Assembly: GCF_033958435.1 (NCBI RefSeq)
Contig: NC_134158.1
Coordinates: 10,542,337-10,606,336, forward strand
DNA length: 64,000 nt
Reading direction: 5' to 3'
From: Carettochelys insculpta
Taxonomy: Eukaryota; Chordata; Testudines; Carettochelyidae
Made by a program: the position numbers and the translations under genes. This document shows positions 1 to 11,196 of the stretch, in pieces. Under the pieces are notes generated by a model. It saw only the letters and a list, made by a program, of their open reading frames with translations. It did no database searches and was not told the DNA's origin. The stretch's first letter is position 1. Every line of letters begins with the position of its first letter.

Positions 1-3000
1 TCCGTCATGCCTTGCAGGAAGGCGGGCACGCCTGGCATGGCCACGGTGATGGTGGGAGAGCCCCCGCCGGCCGCCCCCGGGCCCGCTGCCCCCAGCAAGC
101 CGCCCAGGAGCTGGGAGAAGTGCAGGTCGTCGGCGGGCGGGGGCAGCTGGGCTGAAGCGGCAACGGAGGGCACGGGGCCGCCCGGCGCCCCAGCAGAGCT
201 GCCCCCCGCCGCCGTGGTGGCCGTGTTGGTGGTAGCGGCGCTGGCAGAGGCCGTGGGCGGGGAGGTCGAAGCCGGGAAGGGGGCCGGGGCCGGGGCCGGG
301 ACTGGGGCCGGGGCCGGAGCCGGAGCAGAGCCACTGCCCTGAGCTGGGAGGGAGAGAGTGTTAGCACTCAGGGCCTTCCCGCCAGGCCGCCTGCCCCACG
401 GTGCCAGCCCCCCCACACTTACCCACAAGAACTGGCTGCATCAGCAGCTGCCCCACCAGACCGCTGATCATCTGTGCCAGGGAAGCACTGCCACCTGCAC
501 CAGGGACCTGGGGGGCAGAGAAGTTAGCCCAGGGGATCCAGCACCCCTAGAAGGGACAGGCCCTGCCCCATAGCCAGCCAAACCCTGCCCTGCCCGGGGG
601 CTGGGAAGGAGGCAGCCACCCTGGAGAGGACAGGCCCTGCCCCACTCCCTGCACTCTGAAGGAGATGGGGTCCCTAGAGAGAACAGGACCCTGTCCCATC
701 CCCTGCTCTGGGGCAGGCTGGAGCCGCACCCCATAGACCCACCCAGCCCCAGCCCCTGCCCCTGCCCCGCTCCCCATGCCCCAGCTGGACTCTGACCCCA
801 GGTCCAGGAGCCTGTGGGGTGCCCAGGTGGGTGGGCCGGGCAGCCGGGGCCGAGGGCCGGGCGATCACGACGCGGGTCGGGGGCGACTGGAAGCCGGGGA
901 CCTGCTGGCCTGTGGTAGAGAGAGAAGCAGGTGGTGGTGAGCGGCCGGGGCTGGGGGATGCAGCCACCTCTGGGGGGGGGAGCAGCCCCCCGCAGCCCCC
1001 CACTGCCCACACCCACCTGCGGCGGCGGACGCAGCGGCTGCCATGGCTTGCTGGGTGATCTGGTGGGCCACGGCCTGCATGAACTCCGGGGGCAGGCTGG
1101 GCAGGGGCACGTGGGCAGCACCACCTGCAGGGGGAGGGGCGGCCAGGTGATTGGGAGGGGCGGCCCCCTCCCACCTCCAAACCATCAGTGCCCACCCTCT
1201 GCCCCTGCCCCCGGTGCCCCTCGCTCCTAGCCCACAGCCGCTGCCCCACCGCCCCCAGCTCCAAGGCTGGGCACACCTTACCCATGCTCGGGCCATGCCC
1301 GGCCGCTCCAGCGGTGCCCGTGGGAACGGGGCCTCCAGAGCCGCCGCCTGGGGCCTGGGAGCCAGAGTCTAAAAGCAAGAAAACGCCAATCGATGTAAAA
1401 CCATCACCCAGCCTGGACCAGAGCAGAACCCAGGAGTCCTGCAGCTCAACGGCCTCAGGCCCCAGTCCCGGCGCCCCTACCAGGGACGTTCCCCGCCCCG
1501 AGTGGACAGGCCCTGCCCCCCCGCAGGGCCTGGACCCCCCAGCAGTCTCTCTGCGCTCACCCTGTACGTTCATGTGCATCATCACCAGGGGCTCGACGGT
1601 CTGGTGGGAGATGCGGATGACGCGGGGGTGGCCGGTCTGCGCGCCTGGCGCCTGCGTGGGGGCCGGCTGGCTCTCCGGGCCCCGGCCTGCCTCCCCGGGG
1701 CTGGCAGCTCCCGAGGGGGCCGGGGCGGCCGGCTGGGTGGTGGCAGGGCCCTCGGAAGCCGGCTGGGAGGGGCGGGCACCGTTTCCCGTCATGGTCACGG
1801 TGGTGCCCACGTTGATCTGGGGGCAGACGACAAGTTAGACCCCAGCCCTGATAACACCCCCCCGCCCCACAGCCGTCCCCCGCTCCCTGGAGCTGCCCCC
1901 GCCCCCGCCCCAGACCCGATAACCTTCCCCGCCCCCCCGCACAGCTGCCCTTTGCTCCCTGGAGCTGCCCCCGCCCCCGCCCCAGACCCGATAGCCTGCC
2001 CCCACCCCCCCCCCGCACAGCTGCCCTTCGCTCCCTGGAGCTGCCCCCGTCCCGGCCCCGGCCCCGGCCCCGGCCCCGGCCCCACTCACCTGGATGGGAA
2101 TGGCCGCCTGCTGCAGCACCATGGGGGCGGCGTAGTGGGACATGGGCCGGACCACGTGGAGGTGGCGGGGGGCACTACTGGACAGGTTGCAGCGCAAGTC
2201 GGACAGCGCCACGAAGGTGTTGCCCAGCAGCCGCAAGAACTCCCCCACCAGGTTGATGATGCGCTGGTCCTCCTCCCGGCCCGCCGTCTGCCAACGCAGG
2301 GAGCAGGGTCAGCTCCCAGTGCCCCTTCCCCGGAGCTGTGGTACAGCCCGACTCTCCCCGCCCCATCCGTGGTATGGCCCAGATCCCCCCCAGCCCATCC
2401 ATGGCACAAGCCAGCTCAGGTGGGGCCCTAAACTCCACCCTCCCCACCGGAGAACCAACACAATCCCTGCGCCCTTCCATGGTCTGACCCGCAGCACTCT
2501 CACCCCCCTACTCCCACACGTGGGCTGCTCCAGTGCCCCCCACTGGAACACCCCGCTGCAGGAACCTGGACCGGCCCAAAGATTAGAACCGACCCTGGGG
2601 CAGGGGAGCTTTGGACTGCGCCACTGGGTGGTGGGCGGGGGGGGGGGGGGGAATCTGGCTTATCCCATTCTCACCCAGAAGGGGGGCTGCTTGGAATGCC
2701 CCATTCTTGCGGGAGGGGGAAAAAATACGACCACCCCCACTTCTCAAGATCCAGCAGTACGTTCAGAACATCCAATCCGTGGGGGTGGGTGGACTGGACC
2801 ACCTTACCCTCACAGGACGGGGGGTATTAACAACCTCCTGTTCTGACTGGGGTGGAGATTTGCCCAACACCACTCTCCCCCGCTGGGGCGGTTGTTCGGA
2901 ACGTACCATCCAGACGGGAGAAGATTTAGACCGTACCGCTGTGGCAGGATGGGGTAGTACTCGGAACGTTCCATTCTTGGGGGGGGGGGGGTCGGGAATG

Positions 3001-5785
3001 GCAGGGCAGTCAGAACACCCCCTTCTCCCTGGCATGGGGGTGGGGCGGCCTGTCCCATTCCCACTGTTGGGGCGGGGGGGTGAGCTGCTCTCACGTTGTT
3101 GTTGTAGTCGGTGGTGCCGGCCGTGGCCAGGATGTCCTGGTACCGCTGCAGGAAGGGCTGCAGCTGCTCCTCCGTCCTGCGCAGTTCCAGCAGCACCTCC
3201 GCATACTCGGCTGGCGCCGGGTGGCTGCAGGGAGACCAGGAACAGGCGGCTCAGTGGGCACCGGGGCGCCGAGCCCCCCCTCACCCACTAGCCCCGTCCT
3301 TACTTGGGGGCCCCTTCGGCGGCGGGGGGCAGCTCTGGCCCAGGCTGGGGCGTCTCCTCGCCGGGGGCAGCTGGGGACTCCGAATCAGCCGCCTCCATGG
3401 GCTCCCGCTGGCCGGGGCTGGTGGAGGGCAGCGGCTCGTCAGGGGCCGGGGGGGCATTCTCTGCTGGGGGCTGAGGCTGCCCATTGGTACGACCCTGCAG
3501 AGAAACAGGGGGTCAGAGCCTGGGACTCCCGGTTCCCCCCACCACCCTACAGCCACAGCACTCACCTCCAGCCGGCCCAGGATGCCTTGCATGTCTCGGA
3601 GCATGTGCTGGGCCATCACCAACCGGACACGGGGCTCGCTCTGGAACAACAAGCCAGCAGCCGGGTCAGCACTCACTGGGACACAGCCTAGCACTAACCC
3701 TGCACCAGGGTACCCCTGGGCCCAGCCAGGCCAGGAAGTCCGGACCAGAACTGGGCGTCCAGCCAGGCTGCAGCCCAATGCCCCTCAGGCCTAACCACAC
3801 TGGGGCCCACTGACCCCCAGATTAGAGCCCATGGGCCCATCCAGCCCAGAACCCTGGTCCAGACCCCCGGGCCCATCCAGCTTGAGACCCACCACCCCCC
3901 ACACCAGCCCAGAATCCCTATCTCCTGGATGAGACCCATGGGCCTGGCCTGCCCAGCAATCTCCCTCACACACACTCTCCACAAGACCCATGAACTAGCC
4001 AGCACGGTCATGCTAGGATTAACCCCCTGAGCTCTTTCCTGCCTTCTTCAGCCCCAGCTCCCGGCTGAGTTCTGACCCCAAAGCCCTGGCCTGCCAGCCC
4101 ACCTGCCCGCAGTACCTGAACAGGCGCCTGCTCCATATTAATATGAACATCCACAGAAGATCCATCCATCTTAGGGGGAGAAGGGAGGGGACGGGAGCGA
4201 TGGACGGAGAGAGAGGGGGAACCGGAAGGAGACAGCAGGAAAGGAAAAGAAACAGGAAAAGAGAAAAATAAATAAGAGCAAAGAAAGGGGGAGGTGGAGA
4301 GAGATTTGCAGCTGCGTCACCACTCACTAGAGCCCTCGTGCCCTCCCCCAGCCAGGAGAGAACCCAGGAGTCCTGGCTCCCAGTCCATCCCCAGCTCTGC
4401 TATAATCACGAGCCTTCGCTCCCCTCCTGGAGCCAGGGACAAAAGCCAAGACTGATCTCGCACCCAGCACTGAACCAGGCAGAGAACAAACTGCCAGAAG
4501 AGAGCGAGCCTGCAGGAACCCCCCTAGAGCGGTGCAGTGAGACACGGGGGCCAGCGCTGGCTGCCAGGGGAGAGGCCCTCAGCCGAGGTGCCGGCCTCCT
4601 CTGGCGGGAACTCACCTGGGAGGGCGGCTGCGGCTCCATGAGGCTGACCGGCAGGTTGAAGGTCCCCACCATGACGTAGCTGTTGGCGTTTCGGTCGTGG
4701 ACGGTGGCACCGCCTCCCCGGCCCCCGATGCCATTGTGAGAGGCTGAGGCTGAGCTAGATCCAGAGGGACCCCCTGAGGGAGACTGTGCTTGGGGTGGGG
4801 CACGTTCCACCAAGTGGATCACCTTGCCCCCAACATCTGACCGAAGAGACAGAAAGGGTGAAACCAGAACCTCAAGCCTCCGAGATCCACCTGTCCCTGC
4901 AGCACCTAATTCCTGACATGAAGCCCTGGCGGCGCCCCTCACTCCTCACGCACAGCCCCTACCCCCCAGCCCTGCCAGCACCCCTCACTCCTGCCCCCCC
5001 AGCCCTGCCGGCGCCCCTCACTCCTCACCCGCAGACCCTACCCCCCAGCGCTGCCGGCGCCCCTCACTCCTGCCCCCCCCCCCCAAGACCTGCCAGCACC
5101 CCTCACTCCTGACCCACAGCCCCTACCCCCCAGCCCTGCCGGCGCCCCTCACTCCTGACCCGCAGCCCCTACCCCCCAGCCCTGCCGGCGCCCCTCACTC
5201 CCAACATGAAGCCTCTGCCTCCCAGATCTGCCAGCACCCCTTGGTCCCAACGCGAAGTCCCCACACTCACTATATTCCTTAAGCTTTTTGTCATCCTGCA
5301 AGACTCGCCCCTGGTAGATCAGCCGCTGCTTCTCCGCAGGAATATTTACCGAGCCTGCAATGTGCTCCTTGAACTCCTTCACCGTAACCTGCCAGGATCA
5401 AACCAGCGCCCAGCCCTTCAGTGCCAGCCCCACACCAGGGCACCACCCTGCATAGTGAGATGCAGCCGTTCCGGGATGGGAGATCTGATCACTGGGGGCC
5501 CCTCCCTTGCCCAGCATGGACGTGAGGGTGGTTTGGTGCAAGGGCTAGTGATTCACAGACCCCTCACCAAAGCCTGGGATGCAGCTGCCTCTGGGGCAAA
5601 GCGGAAGAGCTGCTCAACAGCCAAGGCAGACTGTTTCTTAGTACCGGCCACGCTGGCCCATACCCCACAGGAAACCACCCCAGCCAGCGTCCCCCACCGG
5701 CTCCCACCTCCGCCTCCACAGTGAAGCTCCGGGTCTGGGAGTCGAGGGTCTTCACCATCACATCGAGGTTCTCCGCCTCTGCCAT
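1..5785 (-). CDS. BAG6: BAG6 (BAT3/Scythe), N-terminal part, cut by window edge
   Basis: Large chaperone that holds exposed hydrophobic segments and sorts tail-anchored and mislocalised proteins, in cytosol and nucleus. Fourteen coding exons are readable: 5785-5708, 5388-5271, 4836-4616, 4169-4116, 3640-3566, 3494-3304, 3224-3095, 2287-2090, 1816-1561, 1368-1282, 1124-1017, 909-797, 507-423 and 343-1. All join in phase with GT-AG borders, giving about 685 codons before the window ends. The start [19 protein letters not shown] opens a ubiquitin-like domain (about residues 6-75, with KEFKEHIA and [15 protein letters not shown]). Later conserved blocks include [64 protein letters not shown] and [18 protein letters not shown]. 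The last exon has a Pro-Ala repeat and ends at [10 protein letters not shown]. The C-terminal BAG-like domain lies outside the window. Strand and order next to APOM match human. Confidence 0.96.
4347..4400 (-). repeat. Single tRNA-like SINE fragment in a BAG6 intron
   Basis: Contains the complement of the ACTCCTGGGTTC core found in the large arrays elsewhere in the window. Single copy, lying in the intron before the exon at 4169-4116. Confidence 0.55.
4930..5240. repeat. GC-rich minisatellite in BAG6 intron 2
   Basis: About six copies of a roughly 45-bp unit containing CCTGCCGGCGCCCCTCACTC, with variants. It belongs to the same sequence family as the large NEU1 intron 2 array and a short stretch after APOM. 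Confidence 0.85.
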
Positions 5786-5924
5786 GGTGCTGGGGCAGCT
5801 CTGGCACCTGGCTCCTGTCGTGAGAGATTCAGTCACAGGCAGATCCCTCTTCGCCCCAGGTCAGCGGCCCATGGGTGGCCCCAAGGTGCTGGCCGCCTCT
5901 TCCCACGAACCTTACACCTGCCCC

Positions 5925-6660
5925 CTCCCCCCATCCCCATTGTTACACCCGCCCCCTCCTTCCTCCCCCCATCCCCATTGTTACACCCGCTCCCCTCTTC
6001 CTCCCCCCATCCCCATTGTTACACCCGCCCCCTCCTTCCTCCCCCCATCCCCATTGTTACACCCGCTCCCCTCTTCCTCCCCCATCCCCATTGTTACACC
6101 CGCTCCCCTCTTCCTCCCCCATCCCCATTGTTACACCCGCTCCCCTCTTCCTCCCCCCATCCCCATTGTTACACCCGCCCCCTCCTTCCTCCCCCCATCC
6201 CCATTGTTACACCCGCCCCCTCCTTCCTCCCCCCATCCCCATTATTACACCCGCTCCCCTCTTCCTCCCCCATCCCCATTATTACACCCGCTCCCCTCTT
6301 CCTCCCCCATCCCCATTGTTACACCCGCCCCCTCCTTCCTCCCCCCATCCCCATTGTTACACCCGCCCCCTCCTTCCTCCCCCCATCCCCATTGTTACAC
6401 CCGCCCCCTCCTTCCTCCCCCCATCCCCATTATTACACCCGCTCCCCTCTTCCTCCCCCATCCCCATTATTACACCTGCCCCTCCCCCCATCCCCATTGT
6501 TACACCCGCCCCCTCCTTCCTCCCCCCATCCCTATTGTTACACCCGCCCCTCTTCCTCCCCCCCATTGTTACACCCGCCCCCTCCCCTCTCCCCATCCCC
6601 ATTGTTACACCTGCTCCCTCCCTCCCTCCTCATCCCCCCTTATTACTACAGCCCCCCCCC
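5925..6660. repeat. Minisatellite upstream of the BAG6 start
   Basis: About 18 copies of a 37-40 bp unit built around CCCCATCCCCATTGTTACAC and a CT-rich tail. It lies upstream of the first coding exon, probably in the 5' intron. The long open frames across it are repeat translation and not genes. Confidence 0.9.
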
Positions 6661-6679
6661 ATTATTGCACCCCAACTCC

Positions 6680-7140
6680 TCAAGCTCCCACTTCCGGTCA
6701 GGGCCACGTCACTTCCCGTCCGGCGCGGCCCACTTCCGGTCAAAAGCCCAAGTCGCAAGAAGCCTACTTCCGATACTCGCAAGCCGCTTCCGGTGCCCCG
6801 TCGGGAGACGCTGCCGGTGGCCGGGCGGGGCGGGGCGGGGTGGAGCGGCCGCAGGACCCGGCGTCTCCTCGGAGCGGCTCCCTGCTCCGGCCGGCTCCCC
6901 CTCGCCGCTTTTCTCGACTGCGCATGCGCTGGACCCTCCCTCCCCCGCCACCGTCGTACGCCGGGTCCTTCTCCCTGCTCGCGAGCCTCCGGGCTGTCCG
7001 ACTGGTGCCTGACTCCATGTCCGATCACGTCCACCGGCTCGCTCTCTCCCGCCCCCTCTTTCCTTCACCTCTCCCCGGCGTTTAGACCCGGGACCATTAG
7101 GTCCGCGATGGCCGGACCACCGGGAGGTCTAAGAGCTTGA
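6680..7140 (-). promoter_or_regulatory. Probable BAG6 promoter and first-exon region
   Basis: CpG-rich stretch upstream of the BAG6 coding start with several ETS/GABP-type CTTCCGG cores (about 6688, 6731 and 6786) and a CTTCCGA variant near 6767. The noncoding first exon cannot be fixed from sequence alone. Confidence 0.5.
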
Positions 7141-7481
7141 AAATTTTGTTCAGGCTCCTCCGGGGCTACCATGCCTGCCCACGGCGGGGCCTCGCTCTGC
7201 CGCACCTGCGCACTACAGCTTTTTCTACCATCTTTCTTCGGGGCTAGTCCTTTCGGTGCGGCAACCATCTTGGAATTCGAAGCCAAAGCGGCGGCCATTT
7301 TTATTATGGGCACCCGCCGGTTACTATAGCTACCTTCACGCCATATTTGTGTTGGGCAAATTGTCCTCCATTTTGGCAGCCATGTTTTAAGGTCTCTTTG
7401 ATAGGCTGATTTCCCACCACCACCCCCCCCCGCGCCGCCATCTTTGTTATGGGCAGGGAGTTTGACAGGGAATGTTAGTCC

Positions 7482-7690
7482 GTTATTGTAGGGTCGCCCA
7501 AAAGCCCTGGGACTTGCGCCCCTGTTTGCGTTACTGTAAGGTTTCCTCGCAACGTGAGGGGTCCCACACGTGTTTATGTTATTGTAGGGCCTACAAAAAC
7601 CATGAGCATAGCTACCCCGCATTGTGTTATTGTAAGGTCTCCCCAGAATGCCAGCGGTCCCAGGCATGTTGCACGTTACTGTAGGGCCTA
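7482..7690. repeat. Decayed 48-bp tandem repeat between BAG6 and APOM
   Basis: A GTTATTGTAGG-like motif recurs at 7482, 7531, 7578, 7626 and 7675 (spacing 47-49 bp), with outlying copies near 7800 and 7839. Between 7260 and 7440 there are also several YY1-like CCATCTT/CCATTTT motifs. No gene is visible here. Confidence 0.7.
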
Positions 7691-7902
7691 CCAAAACACT
7701 GATCACGACCGCGTTTATTCGCAGACACTGCCGCCAGTTTATCATTGGAGGTTCTCACCTGAGCTGCCAGGTTTCCCGCCAGCTCCCCCACACAAAACCG
7801 TTATTGTAGGGTCTCCTGAAGGCCCCTCCCCCTCTGCCCTGTTTACTGCAGGGTCCCAGCTCAGGGCCCCCCCCCCCAGCGCTGGACTCTGTCCCTGGGC
7901 GA

Positions 7903-7915
7903 GTTACCGATTAAC
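7903..7915 (+). promoter_or_regulatory. HNF1-like palindrome upstream of APOM
   Basis: GTTACCGATTAAC matches the HNF1 consensus GTTAATNATTAAC at all but two fixed positions. It is 78 bp upstream of the APOM start codon. HNF1-alpha is known to drive mammalian APOM from a proximal promoter site, so this is a plausible conserved element. Confidence 0.55.
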
Positions 7916-7992
7916 GAGGGAGGGGCAGAGGGCAGAGGTGAGCTGGCCGGAGGCCCCAGGGACTGGCCACCCAGAGCCTGCCCCCGGCAGCC

Positions 7993-9466
7993 ATGCTCCA
8001 GCGCACCTGGTCCTACCTGCTCTACCTGTACGGGGCCCTGATCGGCGCCCTGAGCCCATGCGCCCCCCCAGAGCCCCTGCTGCTCAGCGGGCTGGACCGC
8101 CGCCAGGTAGCCAGAACCGGGGAGCCCCAGGCGGGGGATGGGCTGGGAGAGGCGGCCCCATAGATGGGGTTCCCCGGGGACAGTGGGGGGGGGGGTCTCT
8201 CCAGCACCCTCACCCCCCGCAGTTCCCCCGACAGTACCTGGGCACCTGGCACTTCATCGCAGCTGCCGCTGGCACCCCCGGCGCCCTGCAGACCTTCGCC
8301 AGCACCGACAGCGCCGTCTTCCACATGGGGCAGGGCCCCCCGCCCCAGCGACTGCCCCTCCGCGCCGCCCTGCGCCTGTGAGTAGGGCCCAGCCTGGCGC
8401 TGGCCCACCCTGGGGGGAGATCCAAAGGACCGTGCTCCCCGAGGGGGCCCCCACCAGGCAGAGCCCCCCACATTGGGCCCCACCCAATGCTGGGCAGCTG
8501 GGGGTGCTGGACATGGGGTGTGGGGCACAGGCAGGGGGTGCTGGGCTGGTCAGACAGAGCCGGGTCCCTCCCCGCCATTTGTCCAGGGCCCAGCCGCCCA
8601 CTGCCCCCACCCCCCAGGTCACCCCCAAATCTCCCTCCTCACCCAGGAAATCTGGGGGCTGCCTGGACAGGTCATGGGTTTACCTGCTTCACGAGGGGAA
8701 CACGCACCTGGCCACGGAAGGTAAGTTATTCCCCCGCACTGGCCCCCCAGCCCTGCCGGTGCCCCTCGCTCCCGCCCCGCAGCCCCCAGCGCTCTCTCTC
8801 CCATCGCAGGCCGGCCAGGGATGAGAACTAAGCTGTTCTCCAGCCAGTGCCCAGATGCCATCATTGTCCAGGAAAGCGACAGAGACTATCAAAGACTCCT
8901 GCTGTACTGTGAGTGGGGTCCCGGACGCTGGGGTTCCCCCCCGGCACTGGGAGGGCAGTGGGGTGCAGTGGTGAGAGCAGGGGATTTGGGGCTCTTTCCC
9001 AGCACTGGGAGGGCAGTGGATTAGGGTTCGCCCCTGCACTTTGAGGGCGGTGGGGTGCAGTGGGTAGAGCAGGGGATTGGGGTTCTCCCCCAGCACTGGG
9101 GTGCAGTGGTTAGAGCAGGGGGATCGGGGTTCTCCCCCGGCTCTGAGGTGTCTCTCCCCCCGCAGCCCGCACCCCCAACCCAGCAGAGGGGTGCATAGAG
9201 GATTTCAAGGACCGAGCCTACTGCCTGGACATGGAGGAATTGCTGCTGGTCCCTCGCCGCCAAGGTAACCCCGACTTTGTGGGGGGCAGGCAGATAACAG
9301 GTGGAGGAGGGATTGGGGGCTCAGGCAGGTGTTGGGGAGACAGGTGGATCTGGGGGCCAGGAAGAGGCCAGGGTGAGCAGGACACTGGGGGTCACTGAGG
9401 CACAACCCCCCCGAAATCTCTCCTCTCCTTGTCCCCCCAGAGACTTGCCAGCTCCAAGGCTCCTGA
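7993..9466 (+). CDS. APOM: Apolipoprotein M
   Basis: Secreted lipocalin that carries sphingosine-1-phosphate on HDL. Six exons, 7993-8106, 8223-8377, 8647-8720, 8810-8908, 9166-9264 and 9441-9466, join in phase to 188 residues, the same length as I recall for human. The N-terminus MLQRTWSYLLYLYGALIGAL is hydrophobic, matching the retained signal anchor known in this family. The lipocalin G-x-W is at YLGTWHF. Six cysteines (in SPC, GGC, SQC, EGC, AYC and ETC) fit the three disulfides of mammalian APOM. Other aligned blocks are FHMGQG, TKLFSSQCP and YQRLLLY. The next gene, C6orf47, is convergent. The proximal HNF1-like site suggests liver expression. No defects seen. Confidence 0.95.
8925..9145 (+). 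repeat. SINE-like repeat in APOM intron 4
   Basis: Three to four degenerate copies of a unit with GGGAGGGCAGTGG and TTAGAGCAGGG, the right-hand part of the tRNA-like unit seen in the large arrays. Confidence 0.6.
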
Positions 9467-9767
9467 GCGACCTGCTGCCAGGTGAGATCTCCCCTCCCCA
9501 CCCGGCCCAGGCACCCGCACCCCTGCCCTGGCTCCAGCGCCTGGCCTCAGCCCCACTGTCGGGGGGCAGACCCGGGGTTGCCCCAGCACCGGGGGCTCCA
9601 GGGCCGAGGCGACAGGCTCAGCCGCTTTTCCATCTCAGCTCTCTTTGTCTCTTTCCTTCCTCCCCTCTGCCAGCCCCCCAGCTGCGGAGCGTGTCCCTGG
9701 GCGCCGCCCCCCAGGACTGGCTGATCCTTCGCCTGAGGGAACAAAGCGCGTTAGCGCAGAGCCTGCA

Positions 9768-9773
9768 AATAAA
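9768..9773 (+). promoter_or_regulatory. APOM polyadenylation signal
   Basis: AATAAA about 300 bp after the APOM stop. A short GC-rich repeat with GGGGCACTGGCAGGGCTGGG follows at about 9865-9935. Confidence 0.8.
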
Positions 9774-10109
9774 TCCTGAGCCTGCATGCACCACTGCATG
9801 CACCACTGTGTGCCCCAGTGCCTGGCTGAGGGGCTCCACCAGGGCTGGGGGGCCAGGGGCTGTGGGGCAGGAGTGAGGGGCACTGGCAGGGCTGGGGGGC
9901 CAGGGGCTGTGGGACGGGAGTGAGGGGCAGATCCATCCTGAAAGGAAACCTCGTCCCCCTGTACCTGTGGGATGCTCTGGTCTCCCTGGGGCAGAGCCGG
10001 CCACACGCTGCACAGGGCCTGATGCGCTGTGGGGGGCTCGGCCGGACCCCCCAGGCCCTGGCAGGAAAACCACTGCAGGCGGCTGCTCGGGGCATCTCAA
10101 TGCTTCCCT

Positions 10110-10115
10110 TTTATT
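10110..10115 (-). promoter_or_regulatory. C6orf47 polyadenylation signal
   Basis: AATAAA on the minus strand, about 1.1 kb beyond the C6orf47 stop and facing the APOM signal 337 bp away. Confidence 0.7.
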
Positions 10116-10486
10116 TCAGTAAAATGGGTTCGGCACTGGGCCCCACCTGGCCTGGGCCTCTGACCGCGTTCACAGACTCCCCTGGCTCAGCCAGGCCCGG
10201 CCCAGCTCCCCTGCCCACAGAACCCCTCCGGGACCCCCACGTGCTGCTCGCCCCCCGGGACTGACGGACACCCGAGGCCGAGCTTGGACAGACAACCTGG
10301 GCAGATTCGGTGCAAGCCGTACAGCTCACTTCCCCTTACAACGCTGTTCTCGATCGGACGCGTTCCAGGTGGTGGCATGCTGGAGGGGGGCTGAGGTGGT
10401 TCTGGATTGTGCCCTCCAGAGCGTGTCCTGGGCCGCCGGGGATTTCTGGAGCGGCGTACGCAGCAGAGAGGGAGAGCCTGAGGGGC

Positions 10487-10873
10487 TTCTAGAGCCCAGC
10501 GGGTCCATTCTCACTCGTGCAGCCGACACCCGGCTGGCTCTGGCGCCCAGCAAAGAGGGCGCGTGGGGTTGCTCTAGATTCCCATGAGGGCTTCTTCTGG
10601 AGCAGCTTTGGGAAAGGAGGGGGCCCAGGCGCCTGGTGGAGGCCCATCGCAGCCCATCGCCGAGCTGCCTTCCGGAGCGGTTCTAGATCACGCCAGCAGA
10701 GCCTCAATGGTGCCATGGCCTGTCCCGCGGTTCGGATCACGGCTGGGGCATCGCACCTGGGCTGTTCTAGATCAGGGTGGTCTCCGGGTGCCAGGTCATT
10801 CCCCACCTGAGTCGCATTCTAGAGCGGGAACCTGCTGAGATGGCCCCAGCTCGGGGCGGGGGGGGGCTCTAGA
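10487..10873. repeat. Periodic TCTAGA-containing repeat in the C6orf47 3' UTR
   Basis: Six TCTAGA hexamers, mostly TTCTAGA, lie at about 10488, 10573, 10682, 10766, 10818 and 10868. Two diverged relatives (TTCTCGATC, TTCTGGATT) lie upstream near 10347 and 10400. Flanking sequence is only weakly repeated, so this looks like an old tandem repeat. Confidence 0.5.
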
Positions 10874-11196
10874 CCTCCCCCTCCGCTGTCAGACTGATGC
10901 CCAGGGGTCCCAAGGAAGGGGGTTATTGCTATGGTGACACCCCAGTGCTCCCTGACACCCCACATCCCCCCACATTTCTGCTGCCCGTCCGCCGCTCCAC
11001 TGCACCCCTCCCTGGCCTCTGACCCCCCCCACTACCCCTCCGACCCAATGCCGCTTCCCCACCACCGCCCTGCCGATTGGTTCCTTCCCCCTAGTGGTTC
11101 TGCGCCCGCCCCCCACGTGCCAGGGGGCGGAGTCTGGTCTGTGCACGGACAGGTGGGTGGAGCTTGTACCTGTGCACGTGGGCGGGAGCGAGGCGG

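Noticed and set aside
5721..7140. Open frames of 340-450 codons on the plus strand
   Set aside because: Translation of a 38-bp CT-rich minisatellite; all three frames are open and low in complexity.
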